This document shows positions 34,267 to 46,600 of a stretch of 64,000 nucleotides of DNA, piece after piece. The stretch comes from Phocoena phocoena (lineage: Eukaryota; Chordata; Mammalia; Artiodactyla; Phocoenidae), in the NCBI RefSeq assembly GCF_963924675.1, contig NC_089239.1, positions 30,899,818 to 30,963,817 on the forward strand, in the 5' to 3' direction. The notes beneath the pieces are model-generated. The model made no database searches and was not told where the DNA came from. It worked only from the letters and a program-made list of their open reading frames with translations. How positions within the stretch are numbered: the first letter of the stretch is position 1; each line of letters begins with the position of its first letter. The position numbers were made by a program, and so were the translations under genes.

Positions 34267-34569
34267 TTTTTTTTTTTTTTTTTTTATTAATTTATTTATT
34301 TGTTTATGGCTGTGTTGTGTCTTCGTTTCTGTGCGAGGGCTTTCTCTAGTTGCGGCAAGTGGGGGCCACTCTTCATCACGGTGCGCGGGCCTCTCACTAT
34401 TGTGGCCTCTCTTGTTGCAGAGCACAGGCTCCAGACGCGCAGGCTCAGCAGTTGTGGCTCACGGGCCTAGCTGCTCCGCGGCATGTGGGATCCTCCCAGA
34501 CCAGGGCTCGAACCCGTGTCCCCCGCATTAGCAGGCAGACTCTCAACCACTGCGCCACCAGGGAAGCCC
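34267..34569 (-). repeat. CHR SINE (long form), minus strand
   Basis: Reverse-oriented long-form CHR SINE with a T-run and TTTATT tail (34267-34306). Target duplication 'agtttatcactttct' (15 bp, perfect) is at 34252-34266 and 34570-34584. One copy of the internal 22-bp 'cacaactgctgagcc' module. The perfect duplication indicates a fairly recent insertion. Confidence 0.96.
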
Positions 34570-34584
34570 AGTTTATCACTTTCT

Positions 34585-36479
34585 AATTGGCATCCTCTGT
34601 CACTCAACACATCTTTTTAAAAAAATTCTTTATCCTTAAAACCATGAGAAATCTTTTAAATTTAATATTTAGTTCCAATAAAAGCATATCAAAATAGTGA
34701 GGAGCTATTCCTATATATTGCCGATGAGATTTTCTTAGTGCTACAATCTTATTGGCAATCTCTCTATATATCTGTATCAAGATCTATATCTTATCTATAC
34801 TATATATCACATTTATTAAAATGGTTAATACACTTCACTTCCAGAATATATCCAAAGCATGTTATGAGAGATGCAGACACAGACATATGTAAAATTATTT
34901 CTCTCTTTAGTATCATTTATAATTGTGAAATTATAACTTAAACATTCAATGACAGGATAATTGGTTATACCATTGCAATATGTCCAAATAATGGCGTACT
35001 ATAATTACAGTTATATTCTTGCAAGTTATTTTGCCTTGACAAAATAACTCCTGGTATAATGTTAGTAAAAACAAGAGGATGTTGAAGACATTCAAAATGA
35101 TCTCAGTTTTAACTTTTAACCAGCTTACCTATCCTGTGAGGTAGGCTGCACAGGAGAAACATTTTTTTACCCCTTTTCCTCAATGCATAGAGTGTAATAT
35201 TTCTAAGCAGTCCATTTCCCATTTTTCTTCCACACTTCACCCTAGGTCTGTTTGGAGTTGTGGAAATGAGGGCCTACAGAACTGAAGCAATACTCCAAAC
35301 CGCTTTATTTTCTAAAGAGGACAAAGAAAGCAACCTATCAGGAAGTAAAAGAGGATGTTGACCTTCCGACATTGTTGTGTGTCCTTAATGATCATAGCTG
35401 CATGCCATGGTTCTTCTCTGAGAAAGACCACTAAATGAGTCCGAGTGGATAATTTTTCTGGGCCATCATCAGAGTACAGAATTGTCAATAACTGGGGTAT
35501 AATATATCTTTCTTTTCTTTTCTTTTTTAAATAGAGACTTACTTCTATTGTCATAGCTGCCAGGAGGTGTCCACAGGATTTCATGAGTATGGATATGCCA
35601 CTGACATGGCAGAAGAGGAAACCCACGGAGCTGAGCCAGTCCCATAACAACATTCTCTGTAGGTCCTCATACAATGAGCAGGGCAGCCAAAGGATTCCAG
35701 ATTCTTCTTGCGCTTACTCTCAGATTCCTCTCTGCCAGCCTCAGCCCTGCCCTACGTATCACAGAAGAGAAATGGATTCTCATGTCCTTGATCTCCAAAA
35801 ATCTATTTCTCCATCCTTGCTCAATACCCAATTTCATGGTCATACTCTAGAATTTGTTATTACCAACATCTCTGTCGTTCTTCATAATCTTAACTTCAAG
35901 GATCTCATTCTCTGAAAACTACCTCTTAGGTTTCCCATTTATTTTCCCCAAATGTCTGAGACACCAAGAACCCATTGACCTCACAGGGAACTCTGATTGA
36001 CCCTAGTGCTCTCCCAGAAAACCCTCAATCTTTCCTTGAATCTTACTCTGAATGTTCTTATCTAAGAAGCAGACCAAGGTTGGAGAAAAGCACACAATTG
36101 TGACAACTTAAAGAAAAACATAATAATGACCACTAATCTCAAGTGGACTCTTAGCATTGCCAGGAAATACATTATATCTCTCTAATTCCTTTGTTCTCCT
36201 ATTTTGGTAGGCCATTGTTCTACAACTTTCCCCTAGACTCCCAAACCTCCTTCTCAATTGTTCTCAATTAATGATCTTGCTAGGTATTTCCCTGAGGAAA
36301 CCGAAGCAGTCAGAAGAGATGCTCCACGTGTTCTCAGCACCACATCTACCAAACTACCTCTATCCATACCATATAGTCTTCCTTCTTATCACCATTACTG
36401 TACAATCTGTCCTCCTGGCTAAGGCAGCTCTTCTTGTGCACTGTACCATCCACTGTAATCTGCTCCAGGATCACTCTCT
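34585..36479. other. Unassigned sequence
   Basis: AT-rich to about 35200, then mixed. A pyrimidine tract followed by AG at 35506-35534 resembles a splice acceptor, but no exon can be supported. Further L2 sequence may begin before 36480. Confidence 0.4.
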
Positions 36480-37800
36480 TGCAATCTCTCCGCCTTGCTC
36501 CTGTGACCATATTTAATATCTTCCATCTTAAAAGAACCTTCCCTTGATGCCACAATCCCTTCCACCTATGACCATAATTCTCTGTGCAGCAAATCTCAAA
36601 AGTGACAACTATACTTATGGTTCCCACATCTTTTACTTTTCTTCTCTCTCGAACCAACTCCAATCAAGTCCTTGTCCTTTACTGGATTGAAAGAGCTCGT
36701 TTGAAGGTTGTCAGAAACAACTGACCCGGTGTCATGTTTATAGTTCTCTTCTTACTCAACCCGTAAGCTGTATTCAACGCAGCTCTTAAAACATCTCCTT
36801 CACCCGGCTTCCAGAATGCTGCTTTCTCTCACTCCTCCTCCTGTATGCTTCATTGCTTCTTTTCAGCCTCCTTTGCTCTCCTCACCTTAATTTTTGCGGA
36901 CTCCACAAGAGTGAATTCAAATTTTTTCTCTAGCTAACTCTACTTCCCAGTTGGACTAATTTCCCAAGGACTTCTGCCAAACTCGGATCTCATATATCCA
37001 AATGCCTAATTAGCATCTCCGTCTGGATACTAACCAGGCTTCCCAGATTTAGCCTGTCCGAAATCTAACTCTTGATTTGCACACTCCCCGCCACTTGGAT
37101 GTACTCACACTGTCCCATCTTTTTGAGCGGTACATTCATCTTCCAGCTTCTCAGGCCAAAATTCTCAGTTATTGTTGACTCTCCTCACTCCTGCAGGCAA
37201 ACTGTCAGTAACTTCTGACAGCTCTTCCTTTCACCTATGACTCAAACCATCTGACCAACACTGACAGCTTTCTCTACTGCGATCTTTTCTCAACTCATCA
37301 TAAATTCTCACTTGGACTTCTGCAATTGTTTCTTGTTATCCTTGCATCTGACCTGGCCCCTTTATGGTATATACTTCACGCAGAGCCAGAAGGATCCTTT
37401 TAAAGCCTAAGTCAGATCATGACACTACTCTGCAAAAAAGACCTCCAGGGTCTCCATCTCAAGCAGAGGAAACCCTGTCTGACCTCATTTCCCATCACTT
37501 GCCTCTTTGCTCTCTTTACTCCTGCTAAGCTGAGGATACCTCAGGGCCTTTTTAGGTGCTGTTCCCTCTGCCTGACCTCTATGAGAAACACTCATTCCAT
37601 CAGTTCTCTCCCTCTTTTGTTCTTTTCCATAGCCCTTTTTAGCACCTGGAAATCATATATTCTTTAGTTTATTTGTCTCCCTGAACGAAATGTAAGCTTC
37701 CCAAGGAGAGAAGTTGTGTTTTGCTCATTATTATACCCTCAAGGCCTAGTACAATACTTGGCATACAATAGGTATTCAAAATGACTTCTGAATGAATGTA
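36480..37800 (+). repeat. Long L2 LINE copy including decayed RT region
   Basis: About 1.3 kb of L2 in plus orientation. The left part resembles the L2 reverse-transcriptase region ('cgaaccaactccaatcaag', 'ctggattgaaagagctcg'). Next come 'cctaattagcatctcc', 'cttctcaggccaaaattctc' and 'cctaagtcagatcatgac'. The 3' terminus reads 'aaggcctagtacaatacttg' and 'caataggtattcaaaatgac'. Many stops and indels. L2 copies are usually a few hundred bases, so this one is long. The left boundary is soft. Confidence 0.75.
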
Positions 37801-38603
37801 CATAATTCACAAAAATTAAATTATTTGCACTTCAGATCAGAGAATTAAGATGTTATTGGCTTATTTTCCTTCAATTTATTCTACATTCTCACCCCAAATA
37901 ATTATAAACACTTTATAAACTTCTTTTATTCATAGGAGATGGTGGTTAAACCAAGGCCCACAGAGTATTTGTAACTTTTTGAAGGTCAAGGAATTGGTCA
38001 ACGATGAAGAAAAGGCCTAAAATAAAGATTTTCTTTAGTCAACCCAGTATAACATTCTTAGAGATTTGATATTTCTGTTTAGTGATGATACCATCTTTAC
38101 ATAAAAAACATAGCCCATTATGTTGATAGGCAAATTGAAAATAGGCATTGAATTTACGAGGGTATAAAAATAAATGTAATGCTTATTACCTTGAAATGTA
38201 AGTGTCAGCTACCAGTGTCTCAGTTTTACAAGAAATGTAGAAGAGACACAGATGTGCTATTACATATTCCCGTTAATTTCCTCTCTCTCTCTTTCGACAT
38301 CATTGTCTTCTCAGAACTATAGAGTGTATCTTGGGGAAGATAAGACAAGAGTAGTAATTTCGATTGAATGCTCTGCAGTTAGTTTCTCAAGGTGATCAAA
38401 ATATTGAAAACATGAGGATTCAGGGAGAATGGGGCGCCTGGAGAAGTGTGTCCTTTCCTTATACCTTGTGCTATGCAGCTCAACCACCTGGCTGCTCTGA
38501 ATTTTACTCTTGTATAATAAACCAGTGATCTAGTGGGATATATATATTTGCTGTGACAGAAATGTCCCGAGAACTTGACATGGTCTGATAATCTGGGTTC
38601 AAG
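37801..38603. other. Unassigned AT-rich sequence
   Basis: No gene, RNA or repeat recognised. Confidence 0.45.
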
Positions 38604-38614
38604 ATGAGAGTTTG

Positions 38615-38921
38615 GGGGCTTCCCTGGTGGCGCAGTGGTTGAGAATCTGCCTGCCAATGCAGGGGACATGGGTTTGAGCCCTGGTCTGGGAGGATCCCAC
38701 ATGCCGCGGGGCAACTGGGCCCGTGAGCCACAACTACTGAGCCTGTGCGTCTGCAGCCTGTGCTCTGCAACAAGAGAGGCCGTGATAGTGAGAGGCCTGC
38801 GCACCGCGACGAAGAGTGGCCCCTGCTTGCCGCAACTGGAGAGAGCCCTCGCACAGAAACGAAGACCCGACACAGCCAAAAATAAATAAATAAAGAAGCT
38901 TTCATTTAAAAAAAAAAAAAA
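38615..38921 (+). repeat. CHR SINE (long form)
   Basis: Starts 'gggcttccctggtggcgcag', with A-box 'tggcgcagtgg' and a B-box-like 'gggtttgagccc'. One copy of the internal 'ccacaactactgagcc' module is followed by the long-form 3' body ('gcaactggagagagccc', 'acccgacacagcc') and an AATAAA-rich tail ending in a 14-base A-run. Target duplication 'atgagagtttg' is at 38604-38614 and 38922-38932. Confidence 0.96.
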
Positions 38922-39149
38922 ATGAGAGTTTGTTACTGCTCACTGTGTGCGCCTTAGGATTATTTCTTAAACACTCAATTTCCTCTTTGAAAAAGTTGGT
39001 AAAATTATACCATCTCACAGAAAATTCTGAGGAGGAAATAAGATAAGACACATAGGCAGTTTGCAAACTACAAAACACCATTCCATATCTTATCAATAAC
39101 AGTTATTAAATATCAACTAGGGGATGATCTCACTAAAATCCCTAGATAT

Positions 39150-39255
39150 TAAACTGAAAGGGACTTTTCAACTCTCCCATTCTGCAGACGAGGGGGCTGA
39201 GGCCCACGGAGGTGACCTCACTGGGAGGCAGAGTGGAGAGCTCAGGAGAGCTCCA
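39150..39255 (+). repeat. MIR fragment
   Basis: 'ctcccattctgcagacgagg', 'gggctgaggcccacggagg' and 'tgacctcactgggaggcag' match the MIR core in order. Diverged. Confidence 0.65.
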
Positions 39256-39419
39256 GCTTAGAGTCGCGGTTTGGTTTACTTAATGTTCTTTGCACTCCCT
39301 AGGCCTGCAGCTCGTTTTTGTTACCTAAGAACAGTTTTTATCTTTTCTAATTGTAGGAAAAAATCAAAAGAATGATATGTCATCATATGAGAAGAGTGTT
39401 TGAAATTCAAATTTCAGTG

Positions 39420-39579
39420 GCCGTGAGCAACATGTGTGCTCATTGGTGATGTGTTGTCTCTGGCTGCTTTTGGGTGAAGATGGCAAAGCTGAGCAGTTGT
39501 GACAGAGACCATATGGTCTGCAAAATTAAAATATTTATGGTGTGTCCTTATACAGAAAAAGTTTGCTAACCTCTGCAGG
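39420..39579 (+). repeat. Ancient DNA-transposon-type repeat (family uncertain)
   Basis: The series 'tctggctgctttt', 'ggcaaagctgagcagttgtg', 'acagagaccatatggtctgc' and 'acagaaaaagtttgctaacc' matches one end of a widespread old mammalian non-autonomous DNA transposon. I cannot fix the subfamily. No partner end is visible. Confidence 0.6.
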
Positions 39580-39887
39580 ACACCATTCAACCTTCACATT
39601 GACACCTGTTGACCACTTACCATCATTATCCTGTTAACTAACAACTTTAGAAAGTAAGAGGATGATACATGCTTTTTACATCTTGCACCAGTCTTTTGAA
39701 ATAAATGGTCATAATTAAATCTATGACCATAATTAAATGGTCATAATTTCAGACCAAAGCCTCAGTAGATTAAATTGTTTTGTCAGAGTGAAAACTAAAA
39801 CCAAATATCATTAACCTAAAGGTTTATTTATATTATTTCTTTCATTTATTTATTGCCCATTTGATTCCTTCCTTTTTGTCTGTGTAT

Positions 39888-39928
<41 letters not shown>

Positions 39929-40647
39929 GCAACCAAAGTCTCATTTTTGGCTACAATATATCTAGCCCAATCTGTGCAAAAACCAAAACAAAGAAACAAA
40001 TATACAAAAACACACAAAATGTTTTTTAACTTCAAAGGAAGAAAAAGGGAGACATCAGATTTTGAGCTGACATTGCCAGAAAATATTTGTTTCTGCCATA
40101 ATATTTAGAAATGGATCAGTCTAATGTTTCACAAATTGTGATACTCTAAAATTGCTTAAAAATGTTTTTCCTCTATACAGTTTCTATGCAAATGGTATTT
40201 TTGCAGGAAGCTTTCAAGTAATAATGCAACTGATTGAGTTCATTGAACTTGCTAATATTATAGGAATTGTAACTAGGTCATTTGGTTTTTGTGAAGACAG
40301 TGTTTGCCATAAATCGGTTACTTCCAACTTTACATTGGTGCCTGGGTTATAACATTAGGGTGATCCAGACAAAGTTTTGTCTATGAAAATATGCATTCTT
40401 ACCTTTCTAAACAACGGAATGAAATAAGGGAACACATAACACTAACAAACACTATGTTTGCTCTCTGAGGGCCTATTAGAATTGAATGAAATTGTGACTT
40501 TTAGAGAACTGGTATACAATTAATCCTTGAGGTCTTTGACAGTTTTAAGATTTAGAAATTAAAAATTGCCAGGCATTGCCCCCGAAGAGCCAGCTCTAAT
40601 ACTTGTGAGCCTACCATGTCATGTTAGTGCCTGAAAGGCCACAGAAT
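39580..40647. other. Unassigned AT-rich sequence with a CA microsatellite
   Basis: Contains the (CA)n tract at 39892-39926 and small AT-rich inverted repeats at 39705-39748. No gene seen. Confidence 0.45.
39892..39926. repeat. (CA)n microsatellite
   Basis: Uninterrupted CA run of about 17 units. Long enough to be polymorphic. Confidence 0.97.
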
Positions 40648-40658
40648 ACAACATTTAT

Positions 40659-41038
40659 GGGGCTTCCCTGGGGGCGCAGTGGTTAAGAATCTGCCTGCCA
40701 ATACAGGGGATACGGTTCGGGCCCTGGTCTGGGAAGATCCCACATGCCGCGGAGTAACTAAGCCCGTGCGCCACAACTGCTGAGCCTGCACTCTAGAGCC
40801 CGAGAGCCACAACTACTGAGCCCACGTGCCACAACTACTGAGCCCGTGAGCCGCAAATTCTGAAGCCCGTGCACCTACAGCCCGTGCTCCTCAACAAGAG
40901 AAGCCACTGCAATGAGAAGCCCACGCACCGCAATGAAGAGCAGCCCCCACTCGCTGTAACTAGAGAAAGCCCAGGTGCACAGCAACAAAGACCCAATGCA
41001 GCCAAAAATCAATCAATAAATTTATATATAAAAAAAAG
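40659..41038 (+). repeat. CHR SINE (long form) with expanded internal module
   Basis: A 380-bp CHR SINE. The head has A-box 'gggcgcagtgg' and B-box-like 'cggttcgggccc'. It then has about four copies of a roughly 22-bp module, consensus 'gccacaactactgagcccgt' (40767-40870), followed by the long-form body and an A-rich tail. Target duplication 'acaacatttat' / 'acaacattcat' is at 40648-40658 and 41039-41049. It is the longest CHR copy in the window because of the extra modules. Confidence 0.95.
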
Positions 41039-41049
41039 ACAACATTCAT

Positions 41050-42732
41050 AAAGCAACACAAAAGGGCTTCAGCTCTTGAAACTCCCAATCAGCTCCTGAA
41101 GTTCAAAAATGTTTGTTTGCTGTCTGTGAAAGTGTTAAGTGCTACCAAAGAATCTATTTATCTGGGTAAATTTCCCATTTATGGTATAATATATCAGCTC
41201 TTCTCAGTTCATGAGGGTCACCATTGTGACCAAAAAGGTTTTCTTTTTGACAAAAAAGAAAAAAAATAAATTTACCTACGGCTTCTTTAGCTGCATTCCA
41301 TATTATAGGTTGTTTGCTTGTTTGTCCTGAAATAGCCCTTATATTATTTTATATGCTATTTAGTGTTAGTTAGTTTTGAACCTAACTTTAGCAACCAATT
41401 AGTTTTGATTAATTAATATTTTTCAGACCTGAAGTCCCTTTTTCCTAGTACTGTTTATCAGAGGAATACACCATAATATCTAAGAATAAACAAAGACATA
41501 ACATGTTTAACTAAGCTTTGCCTCATTTTGGCATTATCTCTATTGGTTTAGCAATTGAAAGAGTTTGGTAAAGACTGGCTTGTATACACATACAGTTTTA
41601 CTTGTTTTTTATTTAAAAAACATTAAATCAAATATGTGGAGGGTTTATGTACTAGACAGCAAATAATTTACTTGATTGGATATTTGGATAAAAATCTATT
41701 TGGATAGAAATTAAACTAGATCTTTTCTGGAATATGTAAATGTTTATAAGGATTTCCTTGCAATTTAAAAGTACTGTGATTATTGGCAACCCTGAAGAGG
41801 ATGTAGTTAAAGGTATTTTCGTATGAGGCCTGTAAACATGCTATAAAGGATTGACCCTACAAGACCTTAAACTTTTTTTTCTTCGAAATAATTCTTTAAA
41901 GTAGGCCAAGTGATTTTCCAAAAACTTTAAAGTGACTGGCTTAGAGTGAAATTTCAACTCAAAACTAAAGATGTAAAATTTCAAAGTTCACCCATTTTGA
42001 ATTTCAAGAACTGATTCTGGGCTTCAGGAACTGATTCTCCAAGATTTGAAGCCCTACTGGTATTTTCCACCTCCTGGTGAAGGTTACGCTGTTGAGTTAT
42101 GACATTAGAAGTTGCCGTCTATTTCCTCCAGAAGAAATTTCCCCTGGGACCACATGAATAGTCATTAGCCATTTTTCTGTGAGCCTGAAAAACTAAGAAA
42201 GTGAAAATAAGCTCCATGGATAAATGACAAGCAAACTGACAACCAAATTTAATGAACACCTGTGCTCACAGCCACTTGCTGAGGGGATTTTAAAAGGTCT
42301 TTCCAAGGGATCCTGTGCTTATTTTTTGCTGCAGAGTAAGATTTTGGGGAAAGACAGTGAGTAGCAGTGCTGGTCTGTTAATAACACCAGTGACAGAAGC
42401 CGGACCGGGTCACTACAGTTACCACAGCTGATAAGTATTTGTTGATTTAAGTATCCTTAGGGTTTATTGAAAATTCCTTCTCAGCAGATAAATAATATTC
42501 AAAGCAAATTCTGGGTTTCAAGTTATAATATCTTCCTGGAGCAATCCTTCCAGGCTTTTGGGTATTATATTAAATATTTAAGTACTGATAAAAATGAGCT
42601 TGTCATTCTCCTGGAATATGTCAACTTTTTCAAGGATGGCACTTTAATAGGTTGTCATAGTATAGAAATTGGAACGATTTAATTGAAATTTAGAACCAGG
42701 AGGTAGAATTGTCTAAGTTAAGAAAGTCTTTT
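41050..42732. other. Unassigned AT-rich sequence
   Basis: No gene, RNA gene or nameable repeat. A small near-repeat of 'aactgattct' occurs at 42009-42038. Confidence 0.45.
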
Positions 42733-42747
42733 AGAATTCAGATTTGG

Positions 42748-43048
42748 GGACTTCCCTGGGGGCACAGTGGTTAAGAATCCGCCTGCCAATGCAGGGGACG
42801 TGGGTTCGAGCCCTGGTCTGGGAAGATCCCACATGCCACGGAGCAATTAAGCCCATGCGCCACAACTACTGAGCCCGTGTGCCACAACTACTGAAGCCCA
42901 CGCGCCTAGAGCCCATGCTCCACAACAAGAGAAGCCACCGCAATGAAAAGCCTGCGCACCACAACAAAGAGCAGCCCCTGCTCACTGCAACTAGAGAAAG
43001 CCCGCATGCAGCAACGAAGACCCAATGCAGCAAAAGTAAAAAATAAAT
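42748..43048 (+). repeat. CHR SINE (long form)
   Basis: Begins 'ggacttccctgggggcacag' with B-box 'gggttcgagccc' matching the tRNA consensus. Two copies of the 'ccacaactactga' module, the long-form body and an A-rich tail follow. Perfect 15-bp target duplication 'agaattcagatttgg' at 42733-42747 and 43049-43063. Confidence 0.97.
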
Positions 43049-43427
43049 AGAATTCAGATTTGGAAAAACTAGTAATTAAAAAATATACTTTTCTTTGTAA
43101 GGCCTTTGTTTTTAGGTCGGTGAAGCTGAACAAGGTAACTGTAATCTCATAAGAGACATAGAATTTCTCAAATTCGATTTAATTTAGGTTGGAGAATCAG
43201 ATATTAGGACCATAGATGGGATCTTTGTTGGTAAGATGGTAAACATTCAGTATTTATGTTCAGAAGTAACAGCAAAACGAAAATAACAAACCATTAAAAA
43301 TAACTATCTACTAAAAGTGAGGCAATGTGTCACAGTCACATCCAACCAAGCCTAACATTGGAAGGCAGACCCTCCATATTCCAGTCCTGGCCTCATGACT
43401 CATCACCTTCTGCTGACTCATTTTCTT

Positions 43428-43602
43428 TTCGTTCTTTTTTTTTTTTCATGTATCTTTTAAAGTCTTTATTGAATTTGTTACAGTAGTGCTTCTCTTTTGT
43501 GTTTTGGTTTTTTTGGTCGCAAGGCATGTGGGATCTTAGCTCCCGGACCAGGGATCGGACCCGCAATCCCTGCACTAACAGCTGGACCGCCAGGGAGGTC
43601 CC
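43428..43602 (-). repeat. CHR-related SINE with a different 3' tail, minus strand
   Basis: On the minus strand it starts 'gggacctccctggcggtcc', has the tRNA-like head ('gggtccgatccctggtccgg') and 'agctaagatcccacatgcc', then switches to a 3' part with 'caaattcaataaagacttta' instead of the usual CHR body. A T-run (A-tail) is at 43435-43446. Target duplication 'tgactcattttctt' is at 43414-43427 and 43603-43616. It is a distinct subfamily of the tRNA-derived cetartiodactyl SINEs. Confidence 0.9.
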
Positions 43603-43616
43603 TGACTCATTTTCTT

Positions 43617-46600
43617 AACTGTAAAATGGGCCTAATACAAATCAGCTTCACACCCTTCACGTCGTTCCCTTCCAGAGAGGATGATTAGCCCCGCGTCATC
43701 CCACTCGAGTCCACTTCAGCCTGTGGAATATGAGAGGGTTCCCATGGTAAACTAGCGACCTAGCCCTCCAGCTCAATTCCCACCTGTGCCATTTCTAGAT
43801 GCCTCCCTCATACCTCTCCAAAGGAGTCCAGGACCTCTCCCAACAGCACCCCACTTGCTTTCCTGTGCCAACCCCCTTCCTGCTCCTGTGGCGTTTGTGA
43901 GTCACTGGTGGTATCCACAGTCACTCCTGATCGACAGTGCCCAGCATGTGATTCTGTGGAAACCTTCATACACACGAACTTTGAAAGAGCCCCCAACACT
44001 ATGGCAGAACATTATTTGCTGCTTTGTTTCTCTCTTAAACTCCCTTTCCCACTATCAGTGATGACTTGTCATGTCCTCTTCCATCTCTTCAACTCATATT
44101 TTCATCTAATGACCTCCTTTTATACTCCCTTGAAATAGAACGGTGTTAGAAAACAGAAAGCTTTAGAAAGAAAAATGCTTAGAAAACAGAAACCATCATG
44201 CAGCTACTCCCTCACCCTTCCGACCACCAAATCCATGGACCTCTCTGCAATAGGACCCTGTTCTTTAGGATGAATCTTTTATAGTTAGTTATTTCAAGTT
44301 TGAGGCTTTTCTATCGATTTCTCAGGAAGACCATATAGAATAATACCCCCGAGTTCTTGCATGTTTATAACTATTTCTCTCTGGCATTTACGTTCGAGGG
44401 TCAATTAGTTATATGTAAAATCCTAGGCTCACTTTTCTTTCCTTCAGAATTTAAAAACGTTTCTTTATTGTCATTTGGCACAAGGTATGGATGTGAAATA
44501 GTCTGAGGCTATTCTGATTTTCTTTCTTTTGTAAGTTTTATGGTTCTTTTGTTTGGTTGTCCATGGAGTTGTTTTCTTTCTCTAAAAGGTCAGCTGATTT
44601 ACGTGGATATGTCTTGGTGCTGACTATCCTGAGTGGCCCTCCTGGGTACAGAGTGTCTCTTTCCAGGCTTATCCCATTGTTTTGGTTTTATTCTCCAGTT
44701 TCCATTGTTACACATGCTGCATCTTCATGGCCTCTTTTCCCTATTTACCTTTTCCAACAAACCCATTTCTGTACCTTTCCATATATTTTGGTTTTTAAAA
44801 AATTTCCCCCTTCTTAACTTTTTTTCTCACCATGTTCTCTGTAGTCTTTCTTTGTGTGTTTCTTCTAGTTTGAATTTTTTCCTTTCCTGATCTCTCTCTG
44901 CTGTACATCCTCCTGTTCTCTAGTCATCCATTTTCACAGTTTTTCTTTTTGTGATTTCTGCTGCTTATTCACGGCTTCTGCCATTTTCTTAATTCCTCTG
45001 AGCTAATTTTGAAATACTGTTATATATTGTTTTCGGTGTGCTCCTTTGTTGGTACATTTTTCGAGCAGTTTTTTCTTACACTTTCTTTGACGAGCCATCA
45101 ATCAGGGCCCTTTCCTGTGGCTCATGTGTGATGGGTCTGGATGGAGCAGGATGGTTTTCTACCTTCAGTGTTTGGGTGTCCCCCCACCTGTGGGTCCTGT
45201 GAAGTGTGAAAAATAGTGTTCGTCTTTGAAGTTGCCACTAAAAAATACTCTCTGAGATCAGCTTCCGTGGGCCCCTGCTCACTGATGTGAGGGCTCCCTC
45301 TCTACCGCATCAACTGTGTTCCTGCCTGCTCCACTGGGATTCTGCTTCCAGCAGTATTTCCTCAGAGTGGGCTCTGTCCTACTCAAAGGGCGATTTTTTT
45401 CCTTGTGAGTTCCTAATTATTGGGAACCTAGGCTGACCCAGAATCCTCCGATCTCTTGGCAGCCCTTTAGCCTGTGCCTATGGTCTCTTGGCACTCTCCA
45501 CAATTCCGAAGTCTGCAAACTTCTGCTCTTTTCACCATTTGTCCCCCGAATCTGCTTGCTGATATATTTTTACTAAGATGTGGTCCTCCTCTTTTAGAGA
45601 TGAATATTTGTAAGCAATTTCTAAGTCTGGCTCGTAGGATCATCAAAACTCCTCTTATTTCTACCTCTGCACAGCTGCCGATCCCAATATATGATCACAT
45701 ACCTATCTATCTATGTATATCCATACCTATATCTCCACACAGGACTGCGTCTCGTCCTACCTACTCAGCTTCTGGGGTTTTGGGTGGTATCTTGTCACCT
45801 GCTTTTGTTGAAAATATTGTCCCCTGAGATCTGTTTTTTGTCTATTTCATTGTCCCTCTCCGTAAGGGAACTTTGTGATGCTCAAAGCTATGCTGCTGCC
45901 ACTGCTTTATTGATTCACTGTTTAAAAAAATACGACTATAGACCAAGAAGCACATTTCTCATGAACTCTTTTCCCTGGTTCGCTTATTTTCAGCCAAAGT
46001 GAAATATGTCCATTTGGACTCTGCTAGTCAAAAGCACTGGCACATCCACAAAGCCCTCTGCTTCTCTGTTCATCTGCTGATGGGGCTCGTTTTCCTTACA
46101 GTCTGTCAGTTTCTCTTCACACCCCATCCTTGTATGGGTCCCACGAGTGAAGGTGGTTCTCTCTGTGTTTCTCTGTGCAGCACCTGCCTACCAGCTTGAT
46201 TTTTAGGAATACAAACTCCAGCATCACAAATGAAAGGGTGCCTGTGTGTGAGCACAAGCGTCAGAGAGTGGTATGAAAACATGGCTGTATTTTTCCTCAC
46301 AGGGATAGAAAGATACCCAGTTGGATAGTCTTATGCACTGAGTTGTCATCTGCAGAAGGGTCTGCGCAGGTACAATTAAGACTCAAGGTAATGTTATGGG
46401 AGGCTGACCAGAGAAATCCTGGTACTTCACATTTTCTTTCAGCCAGATGACATTTCAACCCTGAGGTTGACAAATGTTTCAAAGGAGTGGTTTATTTGCT
46501 GTTAATATTTTTTAGCAGTGAAAAACAATTTCCTACTTTTAATTTGAAATAGAAAATATCAGTGATTGGAAAGATAGAAAATCAAGAAAATATTTAAGCA

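Noticed and set aside
35506..35534. Splice-acceptor-like pyrimidine tract ending in TAG
   Set aside because: No supporting open frame, donor or conserved protein follows; such tracts are common by chance in T-rich DNA.
38379..38905. 133- and 166-codon minus-strand frames
   Set aside because: They run through the CHR SINE at 38615-38921. The same arginine/serine-rich peptides recur at every CHR copy in the window.
40767..40870. CRISPR-like array from evenly spaced short repeats
   Set aside because: This is mammalian nuclear DNA, and the repeats are contiguous modules within a SINE without unique spacers.
42748..42830. tRNA gene, from intact A and B box motifs
   Set aside because: The motifs belong to the tRNA-derived head of a CHR SINE with an A-rich tail and target duplications; no cloverleaf with a proper acceptor stem is formed.
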